From Microbacteriaceae bacterium VKM Ac-2854 (lineage in GTDB: Bacteria; Actinomycetota; Actinomycetes; Actinomycetales; Microbacteriaceae): a DNA stretch of 64,000 bases. The position numbers and the translations under genes are program-made. The stretch lies in NCBI GenBank assembly GCA_013205085.1, contig JABMLH010000002.1:561425-625424 (forward strand), in the 5' to 3' direction. Under the pieces are notes generated by a model, which saw only the letters and a program-made list of their open reading frames with translations, was not told the DNA's origin and made no database searches. Below, one piece after another: positions 8,345 through 15,995 of the stretch (position 1 is the first letter of the stretch; each line of letters opens with the position of its first letter).

Positions 8345-10077
8345 CCGGGGAGCCTTTCAGTGCTGGGGATGGTGGGCGTTCTGGTGGCGACGGTGACGGG
8401 GGTCGCGTCGAGGCCGAGGCTGAGGCCGGCCTCGCGGCGGCGCAGGGTGCGCTCGACGAGGAACTCGACGCTGTCGGCGTCGAGCACGGCGCGTCGGCCG
8501 CGGTACTGGGCGAGCAACCGCTGCAGTGCGGCGCTCAACCAGCGCGGATCGGCGGTGTCGGCATCGGAGGCATCGGAGCCGTCGGCGTCGTCGGCAGCAG
8601 CGGCGGCGGCGCACCGCCACACCCCCACGCACGCGCCGGCCGCCTGCACGAGTGTGTAGCGCCGCGCCAGGGCGAAGGTGGCGGGCGACGCATCCGGTCC
8701 GAGGCCCCGCGGATCCAGCGCGGCCGTCGCGGCGAGCAGCTCGGCCCGCAGCTGCGCGAACGTGGCGATCAGGCCGTCGACCCGTGCGGATCCCGTGGTC
8801 GCGGCGAGCAGCTCCGCGCCGAAGGGATCCCCGGCACCGGCACCGATCTCGAAGCGCGCGAAGTCGATCTCGGTCGTGACGGAACCGGGGGTGAACAGCT
8901 CATCCTGCGGCGGCATCGCCCGTTCGGCTCGACGACGCCACGCGGGCAGGTTGGGGATGATCGACAGCAGGCACGTCGTGGCGCCCGCGTGCCCGATCGG
9001 CACCACCAGCAGATCGCGGCAGAGCTTCTCGAACGCCGCGTACGGGCTGACCCTGGCGTAGAACGTGGAGCCGAACAGCACCGAGAGCGTGCGCATCGCC
9101 TCGTTGAGGGTCGAGGGCACCAGGTACTTGCTGGCGGCGCTCAGCAGGAACGCGCTGCGCGGCGCGTGATGCAGCGCGCGCACGACGCTGGCGCTGAACG
9201 CATCGCAGAGCAGGAGGTCGGCGGCCGCATCGGCCAGCAGCGCTCCGGCGTGCGGCAGATCGAGCACGCGGCCGCGGTAGAGCCGGCGCTGCGCCGCGTA
9301 GTCCACGGCCAGGCGCAGGCCGGTGTCCAGCCCGCCGACCGCGAGCGCCGGCACAACGGCCCGCGTCACCTGGAATGCGCGCAACGCGGTGCCGACGGCC
9401 CCGCCGAGTTCACCGACCACGGCGGAGCGATCCAGCAGCAGGCCGTCGAAGTCGGCGCCGCCCAACCGGCAGCCACGCATCCCCGCGGTCGGATAGCGGT
9501 GCGCGGTGTCGGCGTGCCCCGCATCCGCAGCGCCTTTGCGCCAGAGCACCAGGGTGTGGCTGCGCGGTCCCAGCGCTTCCGAACTGCGCGCGAAGAGCAG
9601 AACGGCCTCGGCGCGGTCGAGGTTGTTCACCACCTGCTTGCCGCCGTCGATCCGGACGGCCTCGTCGGTGATGGTGGCGCGGCAGTCGTTGGCCAGGAGG
9701 TCGTTGCCGTGAGCCAGCTCGTGGAAGCCGACCGCGATCCGCTCGCCGGCCAGCAGGCGCCCGGCGACCTCGGTGCGGACGCGCTCGTCGCCTCCGGCCC
9801 ACACGTTGACGGCCGCCATCAGCGAGGTGAGCCCGTGTCCGAGCCCGAGGGCGGGGTCGCGGCGGAACACCGGTCGCAGCCGGTGCACCAGCTGCTCCGT
9901 CGAGACCCAGCGGCCGCCGGCGGAGGCCGGCACGAACTCGGCGCCCCAGCCCCAGGCGGCGAGCGCACGTTCGCCCCAATCGCTGAGTTCCCGGGCGTCG
10001 TCAGCGGCGACGATCGCCTCGAAGTCGAAGGGCCCCGGCACGGTCGGATCGCCGAGCACCGTCTCGAGGTCGCTCAC
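8341..10077 (-). CDS. Acyl-CoA dehydrogenase-like flavoprotein, subunit lacking the canonical catalytic Glu
   Basis: This 578-residue protein has the acyl-CoA dehydrogenase fold with a C-terminal extension beyond the usual 380-400 residues. The flavin-region motif is degenerate (FHELAHGNDLLAN, residues 118-130, where the family has TEPGAGSDL). At the position of the catalytic base (IYEGT in family members) it reads IGHAG, giving His 363 in place of Glu. It is coupled to a second dehydrogenase-like gene by a 4 nt overlap. Actinobacterial acyl-CoA dehydrogenases can be two-gene heterotetramers with only one catalytic subunit. This protein may be the structural or FAD-sharing partner. Substrate is presumably acyl-ACP. 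Confidence 0.8.
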   Translation of the reverse strand: MSDLETVLGDPTVPGPFDFEAIVAADDARELSDWGERALAAWGWGAEFVPASAGGRWVSTEQLVHRLRPVFRRDPALGLGHGLTSLMAAVNVWAGGDERVRTEVAGRLLAGERIAVGFHELAHGNDLLANDCRATITDEAVRIDGGKQVVNNLDRAEAVLLFARSSEALGPRSHTLVLWRKGAADAGHADTAHRYPTAGMRGCRLGGADFDGLLLDRSAVVGELGGAVGTALRAFQVTRAVVPALAVGGLDTGLRLAVDYAAQRRLYRGRVLDLPHAGALLADAAADLLLCDAFSASVVRALHHAPRSAFLLSAASKYLVPSTLNEAMRTLSVLFGSTFYARVSPYAAFEKLCRDLLVVPIGHAGATTCLLSIIPNLPAWRRRAERAMPPQDELFTPGSVTTEIDFARFEIGAGAGDPFGAELLAATTGSARVDGLIATFAQLRAELLAATAALDPRGLGPDASPATFALARRYTLVQAAGACVGVWRCAAAAAADDADGSDASDADTADPRWLSAALQRLLAQYRGRRAVLDADSVEFLVERTLRRREAGLSLGLDATPVTVATRTPTIPSTERLPG

Positions 10078-11768
10078 GTCGCCGCCTCGAACGCCGGCGC
10101 CTCGGAGCGCGCGGCGTCGAACACCGACGCGTCACCCCCCGCGCCGAGGCGCTCCGCCACGGCCTCGAATCCCTCGGCCACCAGCGCGTCACCGGGGTCT
10201 GACAGCCCCAGTCGTTGAGCGAGCCGGGCGATCACCAGTCGCGCCGTCAGGGCATCCGGGCCGAATCCGCCGCCGTTCTCGGTCAGCGTGAGCACCGACG
10301 CCGCCGCGAACAGCGTCGCCACCCGCTCGGCCGCGAGGTAGTGCTCGGGCGGCGGGAACGGCGCCCGCTTGAACGTGCGGACCTCGGCCATGGTCTGGGT
10401 GAACTCCCGCAGCAGCGCCGCGCAGTCCCGGCCGAAATCCGGATCCGGGATGCGCGCCGCCGCCGCATCCAGCAGCTCCGGCAGCGCACGCAGCAGAGCG
10501 GATCCGCGGCGCGAGAACAGGCGCAGGCTGCCGAAATCGATGGGCACCGGCTCGGTCAGGGTCGCGCTGGTGCCGAGCGCGGCGCGCGCGCGAGCATCCG
10601 CCGCCTCCCCCTCGCGCAGCATCGACGGGAACTCGCCCACGATGACACCGAGGTTGACCACCGAGTTGCCGTCGAAGATCGCCACGATCCGGTGGTCGCG
10701 CAGCACCTTCTGGAAGACGTTGCCGGGAGCGAGCTCGGTCAGCTGCGAACGAGCGCCGAGCAGTTGGCTGAGGTCCCGCAACAGCAGATCGACGGTGTCG
10801 GGCACGAAGAACTTGACCAGCGAGCTGACCAGCGCCATCTCGTCGATCCGGTGGTGCACGTGCCGGGCACCGACGATCGCGACCGCCTCGGCGCTGAGGG
10901 CATCGGAGGCGGCGGCCACGAGCGCGGCGCGGGCCGCCGGCAGCGTCGCAAGGTCGCGGCCGAACATCCGCCGTTCGAGCACGAAGCCGCCGACCACGCG
11001 CAGGCCCAGATCGGCGGCCCCGAGCGAGAGCGCGGTGCACAGCGGGCGCGTCAGCTGCAGGCTCTTCAGCACGATCTCCAAGCCCTCGCCCGGCGCGCCG
11101 ATCACGGCGTCCGTCGACACCGGCGCCGCTTCGAAGCCGAGCCCGCTGATGTCGGCCCCGCGGATGCCGTGAGTGGCCACCTTGGGCAGCGGCGCGAAGC
11201 GGTTCGCCGGCAGCTGGGCCTTGTCGACGTACAGCAGCGTGTGCGCACGCGGCCCGCTGCGCTCGTCCACCCGGGCCAGCACAGTCATCGCCCGGCCCCG
11301 CGTCGCATTGTTGATCGGCCACTTCTCGCCGTCCAGCACGATCCCGCGGGGGCCGAAGCGGGCCGTGGTGGCGGTGGCACCGAGGTCGCTGCCGCGGCCG
11401 CGCTCGGTGAGCCCCCACGAAACGGGCTGCCCGGCGAGCACGGTGTCCGCGACCCGACGCCGCACGGCCTCGTCGCCGGCGACCCAGGTGCTCACCGAAC
11501 CGAGGAAGGTCTTGCCGTGCGCGACCGCCGCCGTGAGGTCGCGGCCGGCGATGGCCCGGATCATCCGCATCGGCGCCAGCACGTCGCCGAGGTCGCCGCC
11601 GTCCTCGAGCGGCACGTAGCTGCGGGCGAGCCCCAGCTCGTCGATCGCGTCGATCGCGCGCTGCGGGAAGGCGCTGCGCTCGTCGTCGGCGAGCGAGCTC
11701 GCGAAGTCGATGACGCCGCCGGGCACCGCGGGGTCGCCGAGAGCGGCCGCGAACGACTCCGGGGTCAC
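10074..11768 (-). CDS. Acyl-CoA dehydrogenase-like flavoprotein, probable catalytic subunit
   Basis: This 564-residue protein has a well-kept acyl-CoA dehydrogenase core. LTERGRGSDLGATATTA (residues 120-136) is the flavin/substrate motif, and the DGEKWPINNA strand follows it. The catalytic-base region reads AIFDGNS, so an Asp (366) replaces the usual Glu. Family enzymes oxidise an acyl thioester to the 2,3-enoyl thioester with FAD. With a carrier protein and fatty acyl-AMP ligase beside it, the substrate is probably acyl-ACP, as known for FadE14/MbtN in mycobactin acyl-chain desaturation. It overlaps both neighbours by 4 nt (ATGA). Activity with Asp as base is an inference. Confidence 0.82.
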   Translation of the reverse strand: MTPESFAAALGDPAVPGGVIDFASSLADDERSAFPQRAIDAIDELGLARSYVPLEDGGDLGDVLAPMRMIRAIAGRDLTAAVAHGKTFLGSVSTWVAGDEAVRRRVADTVLAGQPVSWGLTERGRGSDLGATATTARFGPRGIVLDGEKWPINNATRGRAMTVLARVDERSGPRAHTLLYVDKAQLPANRFAPLPKVATHGIRGADISGLGFEAAPVSTDAVIGAPGEGLEIVLKSLQLTRPLCTALSLGAADLGLRVVGGFVLERRMFGRDLATLPAARAALVAAASDALSAEAVAIVGARHVHHRIDEMALVSSLVKFFVPDTVDLLLRDLSQLLGARSQLTELAPGNVFQKVLRDHRIVAIFDGNSVVNLGVIVGEFPSMLREGEAADARARAALGTSATLTEPVPIDFGSLRLFSRRGSALLRALPELLDAAAARIPDPDFGRDCAALLREFTQTMAEVRTFKRAPFPPPEHYLAAERVATLFAAASVLTLTENGGGFGPDALTARLVIARLAQRLGLSDPGDALVAEGFEAVAERLGAGGDASVFDAARSEAPAFEAAT

Positions 11769-13480
11769 GACACCGACACCGGAAGGTCGACGCGGACGAG
11801 GGCGTCGGTCTCGAACAGCGCCCGAGCGCCCGAGCGCTGGATCTTGCCGCTGGTGGTGCGCGGCAGCGAGCCGCGGCGCACGGTAACGAGGTCCAGCGAG
11901 GGCAGACCGAACTCCTGCACCAGCGTGCGACGCATCCGCTCGAGTTCGGCCGCCGCGCCGGCCGCGGTCAGCGCCCGCGGCTCGACCTCGAGCGCGAGTC
12001 CGACCCGGTCCCCGTCGGAGCCGTGCGAGAAGGCGGCACTGTTGGGTCCGGCCAGCGCCGGTACCAGCACCGCGGCGCGCTCCTCGATGTCCTGCGGGTA
12101 GACGTTCTTGCCGCGCACGATGATGAGGTCCTTGATCCGGCCGGTCACGATCACGTCGCCGTCGATCACGATGCCGAGGTCGCCGGTGCGCAGCTGCCGC
12201 ACCCCCGGTTCCCCGTCGATCTCGGCCCCGAAGTCGGCCAGAGTCGCGGCCTCGTCACGCCAGTAGCCGGCCGAGACGCTCGGGCCGCTGACCCAGAGCT
12301 CGCCGATCTCGCCCGCGGAGCGCCGTCTCCTGGTGGCGGGATCGACCACGCTGACCCGGTGGCCCGGGGCGACGGCGCCGCAGGAGACGGATTCGATCGC
12401 CAGGGCAGCCGGTTCGGCCACCTCGAAGCGGCCGGCGGCGAGCGCCGCGACATCGGCCCGACGGATGCGCACGCCCTCGCCCTCGGGGCGGAAGCCGGAG
12501 ACCAGCAGGGTCGTCTCGGCCATGCCGTACGCCGGCACGAACGCGTCCGCGCGGAAGCCGGCGGGAGCGAAACGCTCCGCGAACTGCGCCAGGGTGCGGG
12601 CCTTGACGGGCTCGGCGCCCGTGATCGCGACGTCCAGGGCCGAGAGATCGAGCTCGGCGATCACCTCGTCGCTGACCAGGCGGGCGCACATCGCGTAGGC
12701 GAAGTCGGGAGCCACCGTTGTGCTCGCGCGGTGCTCGGACAGCAGTCGGAGCCAGAACGCGGGGCGCTTGAGGAACTGCAGCGGCGAGGTCAGCACCGCG
12801 TCCATGCCGCGGTACATCGGATGCAGCAGCAGGCCGATCAGGCCCATGTCGTGATAGTGCGGCAGCCAGCCGACCGCGACCCCGTCGGGGCGAGTGCGCA
12901 GCGCCTGACCGATCACCGCCTGGTTCGCCAGCAGGTTCGCGTGCGTGACCATCACACCCTTGGGCGTGCCGGTGGAGCCCGAGGTGTACTGCAGGATCGC
13001 CAGCGCCTCCGCCGGGAGGGCCGGGCGGCGCCAATCGGCGGCGTCGCCGAGCGCATCCGTGTCGATCAGGCGCACGGTCACGCCGTCGAGGGCGCCCACC
13101 GTGCTGTCGGCCAGCAGCGCCCAGGTCACCGTGTCGGTGAGGATGAGCCGAGCCCCCGAGTGGCGCAGCATCGCCAGCATCCGCTCGACGACGACGGCGG
13201 CCGGGGCGGAGGCGGTCACCGCGACCGGGGCGATCGTGATGCCGGCGTACATCGCAGCGGTGACGGCGCGCGCGACGTTCAGCCCGGCCGAGAAGGCGAG
13301 CAGGGCGATGTCTCCTGGCCCGAAACCGTCGGCGTTCAGCGCGACGGCGCGGGCCGCCGCCTCCTGATCCAGCTCGGCGTAGCTGAGTCGGGAGTTCTGC
13401 GTCGGCGACGCAGCGAAGGTGATCCCACGCTCGGCGGATGCCGATTCGCGCAACGCGTCGACGAACGTCCGACCCGCCAT
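11765..13480 (-). CDS. Fatty acyl-AMP ligase (FAAL), first gene of the acyl-lipid operon
   Basis: This 571-residue adenylating enzyme activates a fatty acid as acyl-AMP and passes it to a carrier protein. Motifs include the phosphate loop YTSGSTGTPKG (residues 165-175), WLPHYHDMGLIG (205-216) and PAYGMAETTLLVSG, the last two characteristic of FAALs rather than CoA ligases. The hinge TGDLG and a C-terminal catalytic lysine in TTSGKIQ are also present. Starts at 13480 and 13492 are both possible; GGAGG lies 12 nt before the first and too close to the second. Upstream in-frame sequence to 13783 overlaps the Ku promoter region and has no domain homology. It leads an operon of six genes. Confidence 0.9.
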   Translation of the reverse strand: MAGRTFVDALRESASAERGITFAASPTQNSRLSYAELDQEAAARAVALNADGFGPGDIALLAFSAGLNVARAVTAAMYAGITIAPVAVTASAPAAVVVERMLAMLRHSGARLILTDTVTWALLADSTVGALDGVTVRLIDTDALGDAADWRRPALPAEALAILQYTSGSTGTPKGVMVTHANLLANQAVIGQALRTRPDGVAVGWLPHYHDMGLIGLLLHPMYRGMDAVLTSPLQFLKRPAFWLRLLSEHRASTTVAPDFAYAMCARLVSDEVIAELDLSALDVAITGAEPVKARTLAQFAERFAPAGFRADAFVPAYGMAETTLLVSGFRPEGEGVRIRRADVAALAAGRFEVAEPAALAIESVSCGAVAPGHRVSVVDPATRRRRSAGEIGELWVSGPSVSAGYWRDEAATLADFGAEIDGEPGVRQLRTGDLGIVIDGDVIVTGRIKDLIIVRGKNVYPQDIEERAAVLVPALAGPNSAAFSHGSDGDRVGLALEVEPRALTAAGAAAELERMRRTLVQEFGLPSLDLVTVRRGSLPRTTSGKIQRSGARALFETDALVRVDLPVSVS

Positions 13481-13727
13481 AGCCGCCCCCATTCCTCCGC
13501 ATCCCTGCGGTTCGACCGACAACCTAGCGGTGGGCTGAACCTGGGTCGAGAGAGTTCTCATGTTGTTTACACGCGCCGGCACCCCCCGATCGAGCCGAGC
13601 GGGCCGAGGGGGCTCGTCGGGCGGACGGCCGACGACACCGACCGGACGTGAGCACACCGAGCATCCGCTGCCCACCGCTGCGGCGCGCGTCTTCCCGATC
13701 CGCGCGCGCAGGGTATCTAATGAGGCC

Positions 13728-14639
13728 ATGAGAGCCATCTGGAAGGGCGCGATCACATTCGGCCTCGTCAACGTGCCGGTCAAGATCTACAGCGCGACCG
13801 AGAGCCACGACATCGCCCTGCACCAGGTGCACGACGCGGACGGCGGGCGGATCCGCTACCAGCGTCGCTGCGAGATCTGCAGCAAGATCGTGCCGTACGA
13901 GCACATCGACAAGGCCTACGACGACGGCGAGAAGACGGTGGTGCTGACGGCGGAGGACATCAAGTCGCTGCCGGCCGAACGCGACCGCGAGATCGACGTG
14001 GTGCAGTTCGTGCCGAACGACCAGATCGATCCGATCATGTTCGACAGCGCCTATGTGCTCGAGCCCGACGGCTCCTCCCCCAAGGCCTACGTGCTGCTGC
14101 GGCGCACGCTGGAGCAGACCGATCGCACGGCGATCGTCGAGTTCGCGCTGCGCCAGAAGACCCGACTGGCGGCGCTCCGGGTCCGCGGCAAGCTGCTGAT
14201 GCTGCAGACACTGCTCTGGTCGGACGAGGTGCGCGAGGTGTCCTTCCCGGCGCTGGACGAGGACATCCGCATCGCCAAGCGCGAGCTGGACATGTCGTCG
14301 AAGCTGGTCGAGTCGTACTCGGAGGACTTCGATCCGACGGCGTTCCGCGACGAGTACCAGGAGGAGATGCGGGTGCTGATCGAGGCGAAGCTGGAGCAGG
14401 GCGATGCGCTCGACACCGCCGCGACCTTCGGCGAGGTGCCGGAGGCCGAGGAGAAGGCCGAGGGCGACGGCAATGTGATCGACCTGATGGAGGCGCTGAA
14501 GCGCTCGGTCGACAGCAAGCGTTCGAAGGCGAAGCAGCCGGCCGAGAAGAAGGAGCCGGCCACGAAGGCCACCGCGGCCAAGACCGCCACGAAGACCGCC
14601 ACCAAGACCGCGCCGAAGAAGAAGGCGTCCGGCGAGTAG
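13728..14639 (+). CDS. ku: Ku protein, non-homologous end joining
   Basis: This 303-residue bacterial Ku homologue begins with the canonical MRAIWKGAITFGLVNVPVKI and keeps the core (GGRIRYQRRCEICSKIV, then the DEVREV region). A roughly 60-residue Lys/Ala-rich tail (KAKQPAEKKEPATKATAAKT) follows, of the kind that contacts DNA in actinobacterial Ku. Ku homodimers thread onto broken DNA ends and recruit ligase D. No ligD lies in the window, so the partner is elsewhere. The start at 13728 has GAGG 3 nt upstream and a TATCTA-like box close by, so a very short leader is possible. The next gene begins 1 nt after its stop. Confidence 0.95.
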   Translation: MRAIWKGAITFGLVNVPVKIYSATESHDIALHQVHDADGGRIRYQRRCEICSKIVPYEHIDKAYDDGEKTVVLTAEDIKSLPAERDREIDVVQFVPNDQIDPIMFDSAYVLEPDGSSPKAYVLLRRTLEQTDRTAIVEFALRQKTRLAALRVRGKLLMLQTLLWSDEVREVSFPALDEDIRIAKRELDMSSKLVESYSEDFDPTAFRDEYQEEMRVLIEAKLEQGDALDTAATFGEVPEAEEKAEGDGNVIDLMEALKRSVDSKRSKAKQPAEKKEPATKATAAKTATKTATKTAPKKKASGE

Positions 14640-14640
14640 C

Positions 14641-15159
14641 GTGCCCGAGTTCGACTTCACCCGGCTGGATGCGCCGGGCACCGAACACGTCGAGGTGTCG
14701 GTGGATGGGCGCGGCGTGGCCGCGACCGGGCACATCGTCGGCGACGGCTGGGTGCTCGACTACACCCTGCTCTGCGACGCCGCGTGGCGGGTGCGCTCGC
14801 TCTGGCTGTCCTGCGGCGACCGCATCCGCACGCTCGTGTCCGACGGCGAGGGCTCCTGGACCTGCGGCGACTACCTGCCCGAGTTGCAGGGTGCGATCGA
14901 TGTGGACATCAGCGCGACGCCCCTGACCAACACGCTGCCGATCCGCCGGCTCGACCTCGCCGTGGGCGAGAGCGCCGAGATCGTCACCGCCTACGTCGAC
15001 GTGCCCTCGCTCGACGTTGTGCTCGACCCCCAGCGCTACACCCGCCTCTCCGAGCTGGTCTACCGCTACGAATCCCTCGACTCCACCTTCACCCGCGACG
15101 TCACCGTCGACCCCGACGGCTTCATCCTCGCCTACCCGGGCCTCTTCGCCCGCGCCTGA
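14641..15159 (+). CDS. Putative glycolipid-binding domain protein (DUF1089-like)
   Basis: This 172-residue, probably cytoplasmic, all-beta protein has no signal peptide. The repeated strand pattern (GTEHVEVSVDGRGVAATGHI, VLDYTLLCDAAWRVRSLWL, LPIRRLDL, YRYESLDSTFTRDVTVDPDGFILAYPGLF) matches the putative glycolipid-binding family, which is structurally a lipocalin/LolA-like barrel. The start is GTG 14641, one nucleotide after the Ku stop, so the two genes are co-transcribed and probably translationally coupled. A link to DNA repair is not obvious; the pairing may just be operon packing. Family assignment is by sequence pattern from memory and is moderately sure. Confidence 0.72.
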   Translation: MPEFDFTRLDAPGTEHVEVSVDGRGVAATGHIVGDGWVLDYTLLCDAAWRVRSLWLSCGDRIRTLVSDGEGSWTCGDYLPELQGAIDVDISATPLTNTLPIRRLDLAVGESAEIVTAYVDVPSLDVVLDPQRYTRLSELVYRYESLDSTFTRDVTVDPDGFILAYPGLFARA

Positions 15160-15169
15160 CGCCCCCTCT

Positions 15170-15215
15170 GGCGAAAAGTTGCAGGCCAACGCGAGTTGAC
15201 CTGCAACTTTTCGCC
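15170..15215. terminator. Palindromic terminator between convergent genes (family F)
   Basis: GGCGAAAAGTTGCAGG (15170-15185) pairs perfectly with CCTGCAACTTTTCGCC (15200-15215), with a further GTTG/CAAC inside the loop. It lies 10 nt from the stop codons on both sides, the geometry of a shared bidirectional terminator. Short A/T runs lie inside the stem. Confidence 0.75.
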
Positions 15216-15225
15216 GGTGGAGGGG

Positions 15226-15651
15226 TCAGTCGAGGTCGGAGGTGTCGACGGTGGAGGACGCCACCAGCGTGAGGAGGGCCTCGGCGTAGGCGTTGGCGGC
15301 GACGGGGTCGGTGAAGTACTCGGTGACGCCGTGCAGTTCGATCGCGACCTCGAAGAAGGCGCCCGCGACGCGGAGGTGGCGGAAGGTGCCGCGCAGCAGT
15401 TCGCGCAGCTGCTCCTCGCGGGGCAGCCAGAGCGAGTCCTCGACCGAGACCGAGTCGAGCGCCCACTCCGTGGTGCCGTTGAAGCCGAGGATCGTGCCGC
15501 TGGGGTACTCGTGCGCCTCGATCGTCATGTCGCTGACGGTGAAGACGTCGCTCTCGAACCCGTCGCGCTCGATCCGGAAGACGTCGCCGGTGACCGGCTT
15601 CCAGCGGACGCCCGCGGTCCGCAGCGCCCGCGCCAACTCTGAGGAGATCAT
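15226..15651 (-). CDS. Conserved hypothetical protein of Microbacteriaceae type
   Basis: This 141-residue soluble protein has no signal peptide or membrane segment. It begins with a helix (ISSELARALRTAGVRW), followed by paired strands and a motif FNGTTEWALDSVSVEDSLWLPREEQLREL. I believe this family is widespread in Microbacteriaceae, sometimes carrying a pilus-assembly label that nothing here supports. Trp, Phe and acidic residues are conserved-looking, but no catalytic signature is visible. The start is ATG 15651; sequence upstream to 15825 runs through a palindromic repeat and is not coding. It converges on the glycolipid-binding gene. Function unknown. Confidence 0.7.
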   Translation of the reverse strand: MISSELARALRTAGVRWKPVTGDVFRIERDGFESDVFTVSDMTIEAHEYPSGTILGFNGTTEWALDSVSVEDSLWLPREEQLRELLRGTFRHLRVAGAFFEVAIELHGVTEYFTDPVAANAYAEALLTLVASSTVDTSDLD

Positions 15652-15687
15652 CCCGCCATTATCCTGCCCGCCCCCACGCCACGCCTC

Positions 15688-15752
15688 CCCGCGAGATGCC
15701 TCTTGTGTACGCGACACGCCGAGCGCAGCGTACAGAAGAGGCATCTCGCGGG
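15688..15752. repeat. Dispersed palindromic repeat, family B, copy 1
   Basis: A 25 bp arm (15688-15712, core GCGAGATGCCTCTTGTGTAC) pairs with 15728-15752 with one mismatch; the loop holds GCGACACGCC. The same element recurs at 36565 and 60687. This is the only long palindrome in the window that sits between divergent genes. The rest of the 344 bp gap (15652-15995) holds a small dyad at 15836 and the nuclease leader, with no gene. Confidence 0.85.
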
Positions 15753-15835
15753 ATCCGCGGGCGCGCCCCGTTCGCGGGGGTCGGACCGGAGTAGGGATGC
15801 GCGGTTCGGGGCGGAGCTTCGGCACGACCCCCGAA

Positions 15836-15856
15836 AAGGTGACCCGCGTTCACCTT
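15836..15856. promoter_or_regulatory. Short dyad upstream of the secreted nuclease gene
   Basis: AAGGTGA (15836-15842), a 7 nt spacer, then TCACCTT (15850-15856), a perfect 7+7 dyad in an AT-richer patch before a TAGCGT -10-like box at 15911. It could be an operator. Secreted nucleases are often phosphate-regulated and GTTCACC resembles half a PHO box, but that link is weak. Confidence 0.35.
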
Positions 15857-15995
15857 TCTGAATTAACCCTCACGAAACATGCGGTTCACGCCGGACGCGC
15901 TTTCAGTGCATAGCGTGGCTAAGTCGGTCGTCCTCATTTCGGGGACACGCCGAGCATCCCGCAGCACTCCGAGACACCGCCCGAGAGGACCTTCG

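Noticed and set aside
13481-13783. Longer N-terminus for the fatty acyl-AMP ligase
   Set aside because: The added residues are Pro/Arg-rich with no FAAL homology, and the region carries the divergent Ku promoter.
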